Under the pieces are notes generated by a model, which saw only the letters and a list, made by a program, of their open reading frames with translations, did no database searches and was not told the DNA's origin. DNA of 64,000 bases from Streptomyces fulvoviolaceus (GTDB taxonomy: Bacteria > Actinomycetota > Actinomycetes > Streptomycetales > Streptomycetaceae): the NCBI RefSeq assembly GCF_000718165.1, contig NZ_JOEY01000028.1, positions 62,001-126,000 of the forward strand, given 5' to 3'. Made by a program: the position numbers and the translations under genes. How positions within the stretch are numbered: position 1 is the stretch's first letter; each line of letters begins with the position of its first letter. Of this stretch, positions 16,921 to 25,566 are shown piece after piece.

Positions 16921-18159
16921 ATGCGCCTATCCAGACGAGCTCTACTCGCAGCGACAACGGCAGCAGCAACACTCCCCGCAGCACCCCCGGCAACCGCCGC
17001 CGAGCGTGGCAAACAGCTCCGCACCGGTTTCGAGCGCCTCGCCGAAGACGGCTATGCCCTACTCGACGGCCAACGCGTGGGAATCGTCACCAACCCCACC
17101 GGCATCACCAGGAACGTCCGCCACATCGTCGACGTCATGCACGCGGACGACCGCGTGAACCTCGTCGCCGTCTTCGGCCCAGAACACGGCTTCCGAGGCA
17201 CCGCCCAGGCCGGCGGATCAGAAGGCCGCTACGACGACCCCGCAACCGGACTCCCCGTCTACGACACCTACCTCAAGAGCGGCCAACCCCTCGCCGACAT
17301 CTTCACCACCTCCGCCGTGGACACGATCGTCTTCGACATCCAGGACGTCGGCGCCCGCTTCTACACGTACATCTGGACGCTCTACGACTGCATGGAGGCG
17401 GCCCGACTCGCGGGCAAGCACTTCGTCGTGCTCGACCGCCCCAACCCGGTCACCGGCCGCGCGGCGCACGGCCCGATCCTGCACAAGGAGTTCGCGACCT
17501 TCGTAGGGCGACAGCCGATCGCCCAGGCACACGGCATGACGGTCGCGGAGCTGGCGGGGCTGTTCAACGGGGAGTTCCTGACCACGCCGGTGGCGCTGGA
17601 CACCGTACAGATGACCGGATGGAAGCGGTCGGAGTTCTACGACACGTCCGGGCTCCCGTGGGTGCCGCCGAGCCCGAACATGCCGACGGCCGACACGGCG
17701 CTCGTGTACTCGGGGACGTGCCTGTTCGAGGGCACCAACCTGTCGGAGGGACGCGGCACGACCCGCCCCTTCGAGCTGCTCGGCGCGGAGGGCATCGATG
17801 GAGGGTGGGCCGCGCGGGCGAACGAACTCGCCCTGCCGGGCGTGCACTTCAGGGAGGCGTACTTCGCACCCACGTTCTCCAAGTTCCAGGGCAAGACCAT
17901 CGGCGGCGTACAGATCCACGTGCACGACCGGGTCGCGTACGACCCCGTACGCACCGGTATCGCGCTGCTCGTGACCGCCAAGAAGGTGTGGAGCGGCTTC
18001 ACTTGGCGTGCCGACAACTGGATCGACAAGCTCACGGGGTCCACCCAGGTGCGTACGGCGATCGACGCGGGGGCGGGCACGGACGAGGTGGTGGCCGGCT
18101 GGCAGGACGAGCTCACGGCGTTCCGGCGGATTCGAAAGAATTACCTCCTCTACCGATGA
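16921..18159 (+). CDS. Exo-beta-N-acetylmuramidase NamZ-type (DUF1343, GH171), exported by Tat
   Basis: The protein is 412 residues. The N-terminus MRLSRRALLAATTAAATLP is a twin-arginine signal followed by a cleavage region at about PPATAAE. The DUF1343 body shows GIVTNPTGITRN, VFGPEHGFRG, VFDIQDVGARFYTYIWTL, LDRPNP and SPNMPTADTALVYSGTCLFE, all hallmarks of the family. NamZ enzymes cut terminal MurNAc from peptidoglycan fragments, so cell-wall recycling outside the membrane is the likely role. ATG 16921 is chosen at the start of the Tat signal. The first third uses more A-rich codons than the rest. Confidence 0.9.
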   Translation: MRLSRRALLAATTAAATLPAAPPATAAERGKQLRTGFERLAEDGYALLDGQRVGIVTNPTGITRNVRHIVDVMHADDRVNLVAVFGPEHGFRGTAQAGGSEGRYDDPATGLPVYDTYLKSGQPLADIFTTSAVDTIVFDIQDVGARFYTYIWTLYDCMEAARLAGKHFVVLDRPNPVTGRAAHGPILHKEFATFVGRQPIAQAHGMTVAELAGLFNGEFLTTPVALDTVQMTGWKRSEFYDTSGLPWVPPSPNMPTADTALVYSGTCLFEGTNLSEGRGTTRPFELLGAEGIDGGWAARANELALPGVHFREAYFAPTFSKFQGKTIGGVQIHVHDRVAYDPVRTGIALLVTAKKVWSGFTWRADNWIDKLTGSTQVRTAIDAGAGTDEVVAGWQDELTAFRRIRKNYLLYR

Positions 18160-18240
18160 GCCAGGACGTATGGCCAACTTCGCCCCGTGGCGGGACGATG
18201 CGACCGCATCGCACCACTACGGGGGACGAGGGGGCCTGTC

Positions 18241-19557
18241 ATGGCGGATCCGGCGATGGGTGTGACGCCCTACTGGGAGCTGACCTTCGACGCGGACGGG
18301 GACCCGGACGGCGGGCGCCGGGACCGGCTGCTCGCGGGAGTGGTGGACCGCGGCGTCCATGACCTGGTCGTCTTCTCCCACGGTTGGAACAGCGACCGCT
18401 CGGGCGCGACCCGGCTCTACAGCCGCTTCTTCGCGCCGTTCCCCGAGCTCGCGCCCAAGGCCCGGCTCGGGTACGTGGGGGTCGTATGGCCGTCGATGCG
18501 GTTCTCGGACGAGCCGATCCCGGACTTCCCGCGGTCCGTGGCCGCCGACACTCCCCCGCGCCCGGGGCTCGACAAGGACACCCGGCACGCGCTGCTCGAG
18601 ACGTTTCCCGGCCGGGCGACCGTGATCGACCAGATCGCCCGGATGCTGGACCAACAGCCGGGTGACGAGGCCGAGTTGGAGGAGTTCGGGCGGCTGGTGC
18701 GGATGCTGGTGGACGTGGTGCCGCCGGGGCCGCAGGTGCTGTTCGCGGCGGACACGCTGGCGGAGGGGGTGCCGCAGGACGAGCCCGAGATCTTCGCCGG
18801 GTCGGCCGCGGGGGTCTGCGAGGAGTTCGCGCAGGCGCTGGCGCATCTCGAATCCCCGGGCGGGGCCGCCGGGTTCACCGTGCCCAACCCGTGGGACGGG
18901 GCACACGAGCTGCTGCGGCAAGGGACGTACTACGCGATGAAGCGGCGCGCGGGGACCGTCGGCGAGCGCGGGCTCGGCCGGATGATCGGGCAGCTCGCCG
19001 CGGCGGCTCCGGAGGTGCGGGTACATCTCGTCGGGCACAGCTTCGGCGGGCGGCTCGTGTCGTTCGCGCTGCGCGGCCTGCCGAAGGGCGTACGTACGGT
19101 GAAGTCGGTGACGCTGCTCCAAGGGGCCTTCTCGCACTACGCGTTCGCGGCCCGGCTGCCGCACGACGCGCGCGCGGGAGGCGTCCTCCAGGGGCAGCAG
19201 AACCGCGTCGACGGCCCGCTGGTGTGCTGCCACTCCCGTCACGACTCGGCTCTCGGCACCATGTATCCCCTGGCCTCGCGGATGGCCGGCGACGCGCGCG
19301 GGGTCGCGGCCTTCGACATCGGCCGGACGCTGGGTGCCAAGTGGGGGGCGATGGGCCATGACGGCGTGCAGGCGGTGCCGGGCACGAAGTCGTTCAAGCT
19401 CGCCGACGCCCTGAAGACGAAGCTGCCCGTGTCGGGGTGTGTGAACGTCGACGCGGCGGCGGTCGTGAAGCGGGGCGGGGCGCCGGCCGGCGCACACAGC
19501 GACATCGTCCACCGGGAGCTGGCGCAACTGGTGCTGGCGGCGGGCCGCATCCGCTGA
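18241..19557 (+). CDS. Alpha/beta-hydrolase-fold serine hydrolase, unknown substrate
   Basis: This 438-residue protein contains the nucleophile elbow GHSFGG (near residue 266) and an early LVVFSHGWNSD strand-loop typical of the oxyanion region of alpha/beta hydrolases. A late CHSRHDSALG segment may supply the acid. No signal peptide is visible. Streptomycetes carry a conserved protein of this type without a known function; esterase or lipase activity is inferred from the motif alone. GAGGGG lies eight bases before ATG 18241. It follows the NamZ-type gene by 81 bases on the same strand and converges with the penicillin-acylase gene. Confidence 0.8.
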   Translation: MADPAMGVTPYWELTFDADGDPDGGRRDRLLAGVVDRGVHDLVVFSHGWNSDRSGATRLYSRFFAPFPELAPKARLGYVGVVWPSMRFSDEPIPDFPRSVAADTPPRPGLDKDTRHALLETFPGRATVIDQIARMLDQQPGDEAELEEFGRLVRMLVDVVPPGPQVLFAADTLAEGVPQDEPEIFAGSAAGVCEEFAQALAHLESPGGAAGFTVPNPWDGAHELLRQGTYYAMKRRAGTVGERGLGRMIGQLAAAAPEVRVHLVGHSFGGRLVSFALRGLPKGVRTVKSVTLLQGAFSHYAFAARLPHDARAGGVLQGQQNRVDGPLVCCHSRHDSALGTMYPLASRMAGDARGVAAFDIGRTLGAKWGAMGHDGVQAVPGTKSFKLADALKTKLPVSGCVNVDAAAVVKRGGAPAGAHSDIVHRELAQLVLAAGRIR

Positions 19558-19575
19558 CCCGCCGCCGCTCATGTC

Positions 19576-22362
19576 CTACCTGTGGGACGTGAACTCCACC
19601 ACCTGCTGGAAGGTCGGACGGTTCTGCCAGCTGATGTTGGAGTGCTTGATGCCGCCGAGGGTGCGCTGGACGATCGAGTCGGCGCACCACTGGTCGCCCG
19701 CCGAGCACAGGTCGTCGCCGGGGTAGACCTGGGCCGCGGTCTTGCCGGCCGCCTCCTTCAGGGTGCTGATGAGGATGTCCCGGCAGGCGCTGAGGCTGCC
19801 GCCGCCGCAGTACTTCTGCGTCAGCCCGCCTTGCACCGACTCGCCCAGCACGGCCCGGATGTCCTTGTCGACATAGCTCCACCAGCCGTACTGGAAGGAG
19901 CTACCGGCGTGCGCCCCGGTCGGGCCGTGGGCGGCCGACGGGGACTCGTCGATGGACAGGTTGGCGGTGAAGGCGGTGTACAGGTCACTGCCCAGGCCGG
20001 GTTCGAACTCGGCCTTCACCAGCAGCGGCCACCACGCGTCCAGGATCCTGATCGCGTCGGCGTTGGCGTACGCCTTCGAGCCCGCCGAGGTCTCCGTGCG
20101 TTTGCCGCCCGCCGTCACCCACGCCTGCAGCTTGCTCACCGCCGCCGCGGCCGTGGAGTCGGTGACCGTCGAGCTGTTGACGACCTTCAGCAGGTCCGGC
20201 AGGACGTCCTCGGCGCGCAGGTCGGCGAGCGCCGCGTCGGCCATGGCCTTAGTCAGGGACGCGCGGGTGACGCCGCCGGCCGCGACCAGCTTCTTCACCC
20301 GGTCCTCGAGGAGGTTGCCGCGGTGGACGGACCCGTCGCCCCAGGAGGCCGTCGAGTAGTCCAGCGCCTGTTTGTTGTTCCAGGAGATGTAGTAGTCCTG
20401 GTCGATGGAGTGGGGATGGGCCGAGGCCGCCGTGTAGTCGGCGGTGTTGGTCGCCGGGTTCCAGTTCTTCCACTCGTACGCCGACTGCGCCCACACCGGG
20501 AAGTCGGCGTCGACGCCGCTCGCCCGCACCGGGTTGTTGCCGCTGTTGTAGTACGCGGTGTGCGTGGAGTCGGCGTAGAACCAGTTGAAGGTGTAGTTGA
20601 TGTGCTGCACCGCGCTCTGGAAGGTCTCCGGACTCTTGACGTAGTCCGGGTCGTTGAGCATCTGGAAGCCGATGATGGAGTCGGCCTCGTGCATGTAGGA
20701 GGAGCGCAGGGTGGTGTAGGCGACCTTCTTGCCGCCGACGGTCGCGCGGTACTCGACGGGGCCGTATTTCGTGCGCCACACCCGCATCGTGTACGAGCCC
20801 GCTGCCGTGTCGTCGGCCGTGGTCGGGGCCCAGGAGTTCTTCTGCTCGATCTTCTCCATGGCCGTGCAGGTGCCGTGGTACAGGTAGTGGTAGTCGTCCT
20901 GGCACAGCTCGACCGCGTACGAGTCGATGATGTCCTGGCCGGAGGTCGTGGCGCTCCACGCGTAGTCCTGGCCGCGGCCGAGCTCGACGTACATGCTCAG
21001 GCCCGCGAAGGAGGCTCCGCGGGCACTGATGCCCGGGCCCTGGATCTCCTGGAGCATGAGCAGCTGCGGGGCGAAGTAGCCGGTCTGCGGGCCGAAGACG
21101 GCGACGGGGTGGCCGCTGGCGGTGTGCGCGCCGCTCACCACCAGGGCGTTGGACATGCCGCGCCGGGCCGAACTGAGGGCGGTCGCGGTCGCCGTGGCGG
21201 AGGTGGCGGAGGCGCTCTGGTCGCCGCCGGTGCCCGTGGCGTCGTAGACCAGCGGTTCCGTGGCCACCGAGTCGGCATCGGGCAGGGCCTCACCCTGCGG
21301 GTCGGCGGGCTTGGTGGCGTAGGGGAAGCTCTCGCCGTCGTGGACGGTCAGGACGGCCTCGGGGTCGTTGCGCTCGCGGAACGCCTCCCAGACCTCGGTG
21401 CCCTGCTCCACGCCGTACTTCTCCTGTGCGGCGAGCAGCGAGACCGCGTTGTTGACCTCGCCGCCGCCCCCGGAGCCGAAGAGCGCGCCGATGACCGAGG
21501 CCAGGGCCACCAGGTCGGTGATCTTGAAGTGGTCGATGGTTCCGGCGTTGGTGACTGAGTCCTTGTGGCCCGTCAGTACGTACTCACCGGGGTAGTAACG
21601 ACCACTGTCGGAGGCGTCTATGTAGGAGTTGATGCCGGCCAGGTAGGCGTTGGCGTCGGCGAGGGCCTGCTGGCCGCGGGTGCCGTTGTTGGCGACGGCG
21701 TTGTCGATCTGCGCCTGCAGATCGGCCTCGGAGTAGGGGGCGTTGCGCCAGAACTGCTGCTCCAGGCCCTGGTTGGAGGGGTCGCCGCCCGCGAAGGTGG
21801 TGAGCTGGCCGCGGCCCACGTGACGGAAGACATCCATCAGCCACAGCCGGTCCTCAGCCGCCGCATACCCGGCGCCGAACTCCGTGCCGTATCTGGTGGT
21901 ACCGGTGATGTGCGGTACGCCCGTCTTCTTGTCGCGGACGATGGTCACGTCGCTGCGGCCGGCGGGACTCTCGGTGGAGGCGACTTGATCGGATGCGACC
22001 CCGAAAGACGCGTCGTTGAAGAACGTGTTGATCGTGGAATTGGTGAGCGTGGGGTAGCCCTTCGCCAGGTTGGCGTACGGGCCCAGCTGGTCCTCGGCAT
22101 GGTCGGGCTGGGTGCCGAAGGCCTGGTTGAGGAGGATCTGCGCGAGGGTGGCGTTGCCGTTCTCGCCGGGAGGCAGGATGTCGGAACACTGCCCGCCGCA
22201 GTAGTCGTTGGCCGCCGTGGCCTCGGCGGCGGCCGCCGCCTGGGTCATAGGGGACAAAAGACCGGCAATCAGGACGCATATGGATGCGGTCTTCAGGAAC
22301 CCGGTGAGTCTGCCGGGAGTTCTCAGTCTGTCGAGGGCGGTGCACGAGGTGCGCCGAGGCAT
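19576..22362 (-). CDS. Secreted penicillin acylase family protein (Ntn hydrolase)
   Basis: The 928-residue precursor has an N-terminal signal (FLKTASICVLIAGLLSPMTQ, then AAAAAE). After an alpha subunit of about 400 residues comes the autocleavage point RRGMSNALVVSG; by position Ser404 would be the N-terminal nucleophile of the beta chain. The HPVAVFGPQTGYFAPQ and YAWSATTSGQDIIDSY segments match the family. Enzymes of this fold hydrolyse amides such as beta-lactam side chains, acyl-homoserine lactones and acylated lipopeptides. AGGAG precedes the ATG. It is monocistronic, convergent with the hydrolase gene. Confidence 0.9.
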   Translation of the reverse strand: MPRRTSCTALDRLRTPGRLTGFLKTASICVLIAGLLSPMTQAAAAAEATAANDYCGGQCSDILPPGENGNATLAQILLNQAFGTQPDHAEDQLGPYANLAKGYPTLTNSTINTFFNDASFGVASDQVASTESPAGRSDVTIVRDKKTGVPHITGTTRYGTEFGAGYAAAEDRLWLMDVFRHVGRGQLTTFAGGDPSNQGLEQQFWRNAPYSEADLQAQIDNAVANNGTRGQQALADANAYLAGINSYIDASDSGRYYPGEYVLTGHKDSVTNAGTIDHFKITDLVALASVIGALFGSGGGGEVNNAVSLLAAQEKYGVEQGTEVWEAFRERNDPEAVLTVHDGESFPYATKPADPQGEALPDADSVATEPLVYDATGTGGDQSASATSATATATALSSARRGMSNALVVSGAHTASGHPVAVFGPQTGYFAPQLLMLQEIQGPGISARGASFAGLSMYVELGRGQDYAWSATTSGQDIIDSYAVELCQDDYHYLYHGTCTAMEKIEQKNSWAPTTADDTAAGSYTMRVWRTKYGPVEYRATVGGKKVAYTTLRSSYMHEADSIIGFQMLNDPDYVKSPETFQSAVQHINYTFNWFYADSTHTAYYNSGNNPVRASGVDADFPVWAQSAYEWKNWNPATNTADYTAASAHPHSIDQDYYISWNNKQALDYSTASWGDGSVHRGNLLEDRVKKLVAAGGVTRASLTKAMADAALADLRAEDVLPDLLKVVNSSTVTDSTAAAAVSKLQAWVTAGGKRTETSAGSKAYANADAIRILDAWWPLLVKAEFEPGLGSDLYTAFTANLSIDESPSAAHGPTGAHAGSSFQYGWWSYVDKDIRAVLGESVQGGLTQKYCGGGSLSACRDILISTLKEAAGKTAAQVYPGDDLCSAGDQWCADSIVQRTLGGIKHSNISWQNRPTFQQVVEFTSHR

Positions 22363-22513
22363 GGCAGCTCCTACCGACGGGGGGTGAGCCGGACGTTACC
22401 GGCGGTATCCCCGGGATTGAAGATGAACATGCGTCAAGTTTTGGTAGCCGGTCCGGCGACTTATGGGGGGCATCGGAAATCGGATGGAGCCAAATCGCTT
22501 GTCGATACGTCTA

Positions 22514-22554
22514 TTCGGCGACGCCGTGCGGAGTCCGTACGGCGCGACGCCGAA
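22514..22554 (+). promoter_or_regulatory. Imperfect stem-loop upstream of the zinc-ribbon gene
   Basis: TTCGGCGACGCCGT pairs, with one mismatch and a two-base bulge, with ACGGCGCGACGCCGAA across an 11-base loop, 42 bases before the ATG at 22597. It may be a leader hairpin or a terminator between the divergent genes. Confidence 0.35.
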
Positions 22555-22596
22555 GTGACCGAAGTACAGGTGCAGGTGTGACGGAGGTGCAGGGCG

Positions 22597-23199
22597 ATGG
22601 CCGGTTTCCGGAGTCTGGCGAGACAGGTGCGGGATCCGCGGAGCGATCTGGCACTCAGGCGCTACTCACTGCGCAAGTGCCTTGAGCGGTTCGCTCCTTA
22701 CGGACACAGGGCGACCTGGGACCACTTGTGCTCCCGGGCAGGGTTCGGTCCCGAGGACCGGTCCCCCGATCCAGCGCGGCTCGTGGCCGCACTGGACGAG
22801 CTGGAAGAGGCGCGTTCGGTCTGGCTGGCCTATGAGGGCGAGTTCGCCGAGCGGCGCAAGAAGGAGAAGCACGACGGGCTGCGCAGGCCGGGCAGTGTGG
22901 ATGACTGGCACCGGCTGACCTGGGGCGGTTTCGGAGTCGCCTGGTGCGACGATCCGCGGGTCCACCCGCACGAACCGCTGGCGGAGGTGCTGCGCCGGCT
23001 GATCTCCGCGCTGGAGCGCGAACCGGGCTCGATGTGCCCGGCGTGCGGCGGGGAGCGGCTCGCCTGGACATACGACCTGGACCACGAACCCTCAACGGGT
23101 CCGGTCTGCACGGACTGCGGAATTCTCGTACCGCGTCCCGTGCTCACGCCCGAGGCGCTGGCGGATGCCAGGCGGGGGCGGTTGTTGGTGTCGGCCTGA
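22597..23199 (+). CDS. Hypothetical protein with C-terminal zinc ribbon
   Basis: The product is 200 residues with no signal peptide or membrane segment. The C-terminal part has MCPACGGERLAW followed 20 residues later by VCTDCGILV, a two-knuckle CxxC...CxxC set for one zinc ion. The N-terminal two thirds are helical and charged with no motif I can name. GGAGG precedes ATG 22597. Similar proteins occur in other streptomycetes as hypotheticals. A nucleic-acid or protein-protein role is possible from the zinc ribbon, nothing more. Confidence 0.75.
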   Translation: MAGFRSLARQVRDPRSDLALRRYSLRKCLERFAPYGHRATWDHLCSRAGFGPEDRSPDPARLVAALDELEEARSVWLAYEGEFAERRKKEKHDGLRRPGSVDDWHRLTWGGFGVAWCDDPRVHPHEPLAEVLRRLISALEREPGSMCPACGGERLAWTYDLDHEPSTGPVCTDCGILVPRPVLTPEALADARRGRLLVSA

Positions 23200-23314
23200 C
23201 CTGACCGAAGCGGACCCGATCTAGGAACCGTGCGTTGGGAACCATGCATGGCCGGGGGTGCGCCGGGGATGCCGCACCCCCCGTTCTGTCAGTGGTGGCT
23301 GGCAGTATCGGGGC

Positions 23315-24034
23315 ATGGTGCAGGTGTGTCTCAACGGGGGTCGGGGGGCCGTCGACGGGGCGGTGGTGCCGCTCACTCCGGAGGCGCTGGCCGAGTCCGC
23401 GGCCGAGGCCGTGGCGGCTGGGGCCACGGATGTTCATGTTCATCCCAAGACGCTTTGCGGGCGGGACAGTTTGTCGCCGGGGATCGTTGCGGCGACGCTC
23501 TCGGTGATACGGGGGCGGGTGTCCGTGCCGGTCGGGGTGACTACGGGCGCCTGGGCTGAACCGGATCCGGTGCTGCGGGTGGAGCGGATCCGGAGCTGGA
23601 CCGTGTTGCCTGATCATGCGTCGGTCAACTGGCATGAGCCGGGGGCCGAGGAGGTCGCCGCCGCGCTTCTCGATCGGGGCGTCGGTGTGGAGGCCGGCAT
23701 CTGGTCGGGGACCGATGGGGCGGCGCGGTTCGCGGTCTCGCCGCTCGGGCCTCGGGTGCTGCGGGTGCTCGCGGAGGTGACGGATCCCGACGCGGGCACT
23801 GCGGAGGCGTCGGCGCGTGCGCTGCTCTCCGAGCTCGGTGCGGCTTTCGGTCGCCCTGTGCTGTTGCACGGGGAGGACGGCGGGGCTTGGGCCGTGTTGC
23901 GGTTGGCGGGGCGGCTGGGGCTGGCGACGCGGATGGGCCTGGAGGACACGTTGGTCCTGCCGGACGGTCAACGGGCGGTGTCCAACGCCGAGTTGGTGGC
24001 TGAGGCGGTGGTCCAGTATCGGGCCGGTGGCTAG
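23315..24034 (+). CDS. BKACE family protein (beta-keto acid cleavage, DUF849)
   Basis: The 239-residue protein shows the N-terminal ATDVHVHPKTLCGRDSL, where the HxH and a following Lys/Asp region bind the zinc ion in 3-keto-5-aminohexanoate cleavage enzymes, then GVTTGAW and SVNWHEPGAEEV. True BKACE enzymes are about 280-310 residues; this one is shorter, and such short actinobacterial versions have no proven substrate. BKACE enzymes join or split a beta-keto acid with acetyl-CoA. ATG 23315 or GTG 23318 could start it; neither has a strong binding site. Confidence 0.8.
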   Translation: MVQVCLNGGRGAVDGAVVPLTPEALAESAAEAVAAGATDVHVHPKTLCGRDSLSPGIVAATLSVIRGRVSVPVGVTTGAWAEPDPVLRVERIRSWTVLPDHASVNWHEPGAEEVAAALLDRGVGVEAGIWSGTDGAARFAVSPLGPRVLRVLAEVTDPDAGTAEASARALLSELGAAFGRPVLLHGEDGGAWAVLRLAGRLGLATRMGLEDTLVLPDGQRAVSNAELVAEAVVQYRAGG

Positions 24035-24110
24035 CCGGGTACGCCTGCGGCGCCTGTGCGGGTGTGGTGGGGGGGGTGTAGCGCGTTCGGTTGTGTGGTG
24101 GGTCGGGGCC

Positions 24111-24207
24111 GTGCCGGGGGGTGTCCGTCCTCGGTCGGGCGGTGCTGTGTGCTGGGGTTGTGCTCGGTGATGGACGCCCGCCGCTGCGGGCGGACACCCC
24201 CCGGCAC
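24111..24207. repeat. Perfect 17-bp inverted repeat with 63-base loop and nested hairpin
   Basis: GTGCCGGGGGGTGTCCG at 24111-24127 is exactly complementary to 24191-24207. Inside the loop, CGCCCGC (24175-24181) and GCGGGCG (24186-24192) form a second hairpin with a four-base loop that competes for the right arm. It lies in a 422-bp gene-free gap between the convergent BKACE and soxR genes and could be a bidirectional terminator or a structured RNA. Confidence 0.8.
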
Positions 24208-24215
24208 GTCCCCTC

Positions 24216-24335
24216 GCCGGCGACTCACGCTCACACCCACGCCGGATTGCTCACCGCCGGCGACTCACGCTCACACCCACGCCGGGTTGCTCACCGCCGG
24301 CGGCTCACGCTCATGCTCGTGCCGGGTTGCTCGCC
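24216..24335. repeat. Three tandem 40-bp direct repeats
   Basis: Units lie at 24216-24255, 24256-24295 and 24296-24335. Each begins GCCGGCGACTCACGCTCACA (third unit diverged) and ends GCCGGRTTGCTCACC. The first two differ at one position; the third has several changes. No reading frame through them looks coding. The function is unknown. Confidence 0.85.
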
Positions 24336-24363
24336 ATCGGCGGCCGCGGCAACGCCCTTCTTT

Positions 24364-24405
24364 AGGGGCGCGGGGAACTGCGCGACCAGCCACGACGGCG
24401 CCGCA
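24364..24405 (+). repeat. Dispersed Streptomyces intergenic repeat, type A
   Basis: The copy starts AGGGGCGCGGGGAACTGCGC and continues GACCAGCCACGACGGCGCCG. Related copies occur at 47524 (direct) and 29254 (inverted). All three lie between genes. The rest of the 24035-24456 gap, apart from the repeats listed, holds nothing I can identify. Confidence 0.75.
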
Positions 24406-24456
24406 TACGCCCTACGACCTCACGCGGCACCCCAGATGGCGCCGGGCTGCGTACCC

Positions 24457-24975
24457 CTACGGTGAGCAGCTGTCCTCCGGTTCCTGTACCCGGCGGGCTG
24501 CCTTACGGCGGGCTCCTCCCCCTTGCTCCGCAAGCAGGCGTGAACCCGTCAGCCGGTCGCCGAACACGTCGTCCGGGTTGGAGAGGACACACGTGTCGAG
24601 GGAGAGGCAGCCGCAGCCGATGCAGTCGGTGAGGTGGTCGCGGAGGCGGTTGAGTTGTTTGATGCGTTCGTCGAGTTCGGAGCGCCAGGCTTCGGAGAGG
24701 CGGGCCCAGTCCTCGCGGGTGGGGGTGCGTTCCTCGGGGAGTTCGGAGAGCGCGTCGCGGATCGTGGCCAGGGGGATGCCGACGCGTTGGGCGGCGCGGA
24801 CGAAGGCGACCCGGCGCAGTGCGTCACGGGAGTAACGGCGTTGGTTGCCGGTGGTGCGACGGCTGCTGATCAGGCCCTTGGACTCGTAGAAGTGCAGGGC
24901 GGAGACGGCGGCGCCGCTGCGAGCGGCGAGCTGGCCGACCGTGAGCTCGTGGATCTTCTCGGGAATCTGGGGCAC
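24457..24975 (-). CDS. soxR: Redox-sensing MerR-family activator SoxR
   Basis: The 172-residue regulator has an N-terminal winged helix ([20 protein letters not shown]) and the [2Fe-2S] cluster cysteines in [12 protein letters not shown] (CX2CXCX5C). In streptomycetes SoxR responds to the cell's own redox-active metabolites rather than to superoxide in general. The C-terminal tail is longer than in E. coli. GTG 24975 gives the usual [12 protein letters not shown] start with GAGG close upstream; an in-frame ATG at 24993 is the alternative. I found no classical SoxR box (CCTCAAGTT type) in the intergenic gaps of the window, so its targets are probably elsewhere. Confidence 0.95.
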   Translation of the reverse strand: MPQIPEKIHELTVGQLAARSGAAVSALHFYESKGLISSRRTTGNQRRYSRDALRRVAFVRAAQRVGIPLATIRDALSELPEERTPTREDWARLSEAWRSELDERIKQLNRLRDHLTDCIGCGCLSLDTCVLSNPDDVFGDRLTGSRLLAEQGGGARRKAARRVQEPEDSCSP

Positions 24976-25040
24976 CCCTCGAACCCTACCCATGCCGGTG
25001 GACCTGCGGTCCGTTGACAGGGGGCCCGCCGCCGACCATG

Positions 25041-25056
25041 CTAAGCAGTTGCTTAG
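25041..25056 (+). promoter_or_regulatory. Palindromic operator before the MaoC gene
   Basis: CTAAGCAGTTGCTTAG has 7-bp arms that match perfectly across the centre, 36 bases before ATG 25093. A related half-conserved copy lies at 26239 before the tetR gene that converges on maoC, so that TetR is the likely binder. Confidence 0.6.
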
Positions 25057-25092
25057 AGTCAGTGGCGGATATTGCGAGCAGGAGGCCGGGAC

Positions 25093-25554
25093 ATGGCAGA
25101 GCCGAGGATCTTCACGGGTGCCGACGACCTGAAGGCGGCGGTGGGCGAGCAGCTGGGGTACACCGACTGGCTGGAGGTCGACCAGAAGCGGATCGATCTG
25201 TTCGCCGACGCGACTGGTGATCATCAGTGGATTCACGTCGACCCGGAGAAGGCTGCCACCGGACCGTTCGGGTCCACGATCGCGCACGGCTATCTCACCC
25301 TGTCCCTGCTACCGCTCTTCGGGCCGCAGCTGATCAAGGTCGAGGACGTGAAGATGGGCGTCAACTACGGGACGAACAAGGTCCGTTTCCCGGCTCCCGT
25401 CCCGGTCGGCTCGCGGCTGCGCGCCACCGCGACCATCACCGCCGTCGACGACGTGGCCGGCGGTGTCCAGGTGACCGTCGCGTTCAGCGTCGAGCGCGAG
25501 GGCGGCGACAAGCCGGTGTGCGTGGCCGAGTCCGTCTCGCGCTACTACCTCTAG
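25093..25554 (+). CDS. MaoC-like (R)-specific enoyl-CoA hydratase
   Basis: This 153-residue single hot-dog domain carries the hydratase-2 motif: [20 protein letters not shown] with the catalytic Asp and His, then [16 protein letters not shown]. It hydrates trans-2-enoyl-CoA to (R)-3-hydroxyacyl-CoA, linking beta-oxidation to other acyl pathways. ATG 25093 has GGAGG 7 bases upstream. A 16-bp palindrome at 25041 overlaps the promoter region. It converges with a TetR gene 12 bases beyond its stop. Confidence 0.92.
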   Translation: MAEPRIFTGADDLKAAVGEQLGYTDWLEVDQKRIDLFADATGDHQWIHVDPEKAATGPFGSTIAHGYLTLSLLPLFGPQLIKVEDVKMGVNYGTNKVRFPAPVPVGSRLRATATITAVDDVAGGVQVTVAFSVEREGGDKPVCVAESVSRYYL

Positions 25555-25566
25555 AGCCGGCCCGGG

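Noticed and set aside
24216..24335. Three tandem 40-bp units considered as a CRISPR remnant
   Set aside because: There are no unique spacers between units, the copies abut directly, and no cas gene is nearby.
24975..25040. Search for a SoxR box near soxR
   Set aside because: No CCTCAAGTT-type dyad with the long MerR spacing was found here or in other intergenic gaps of the window.
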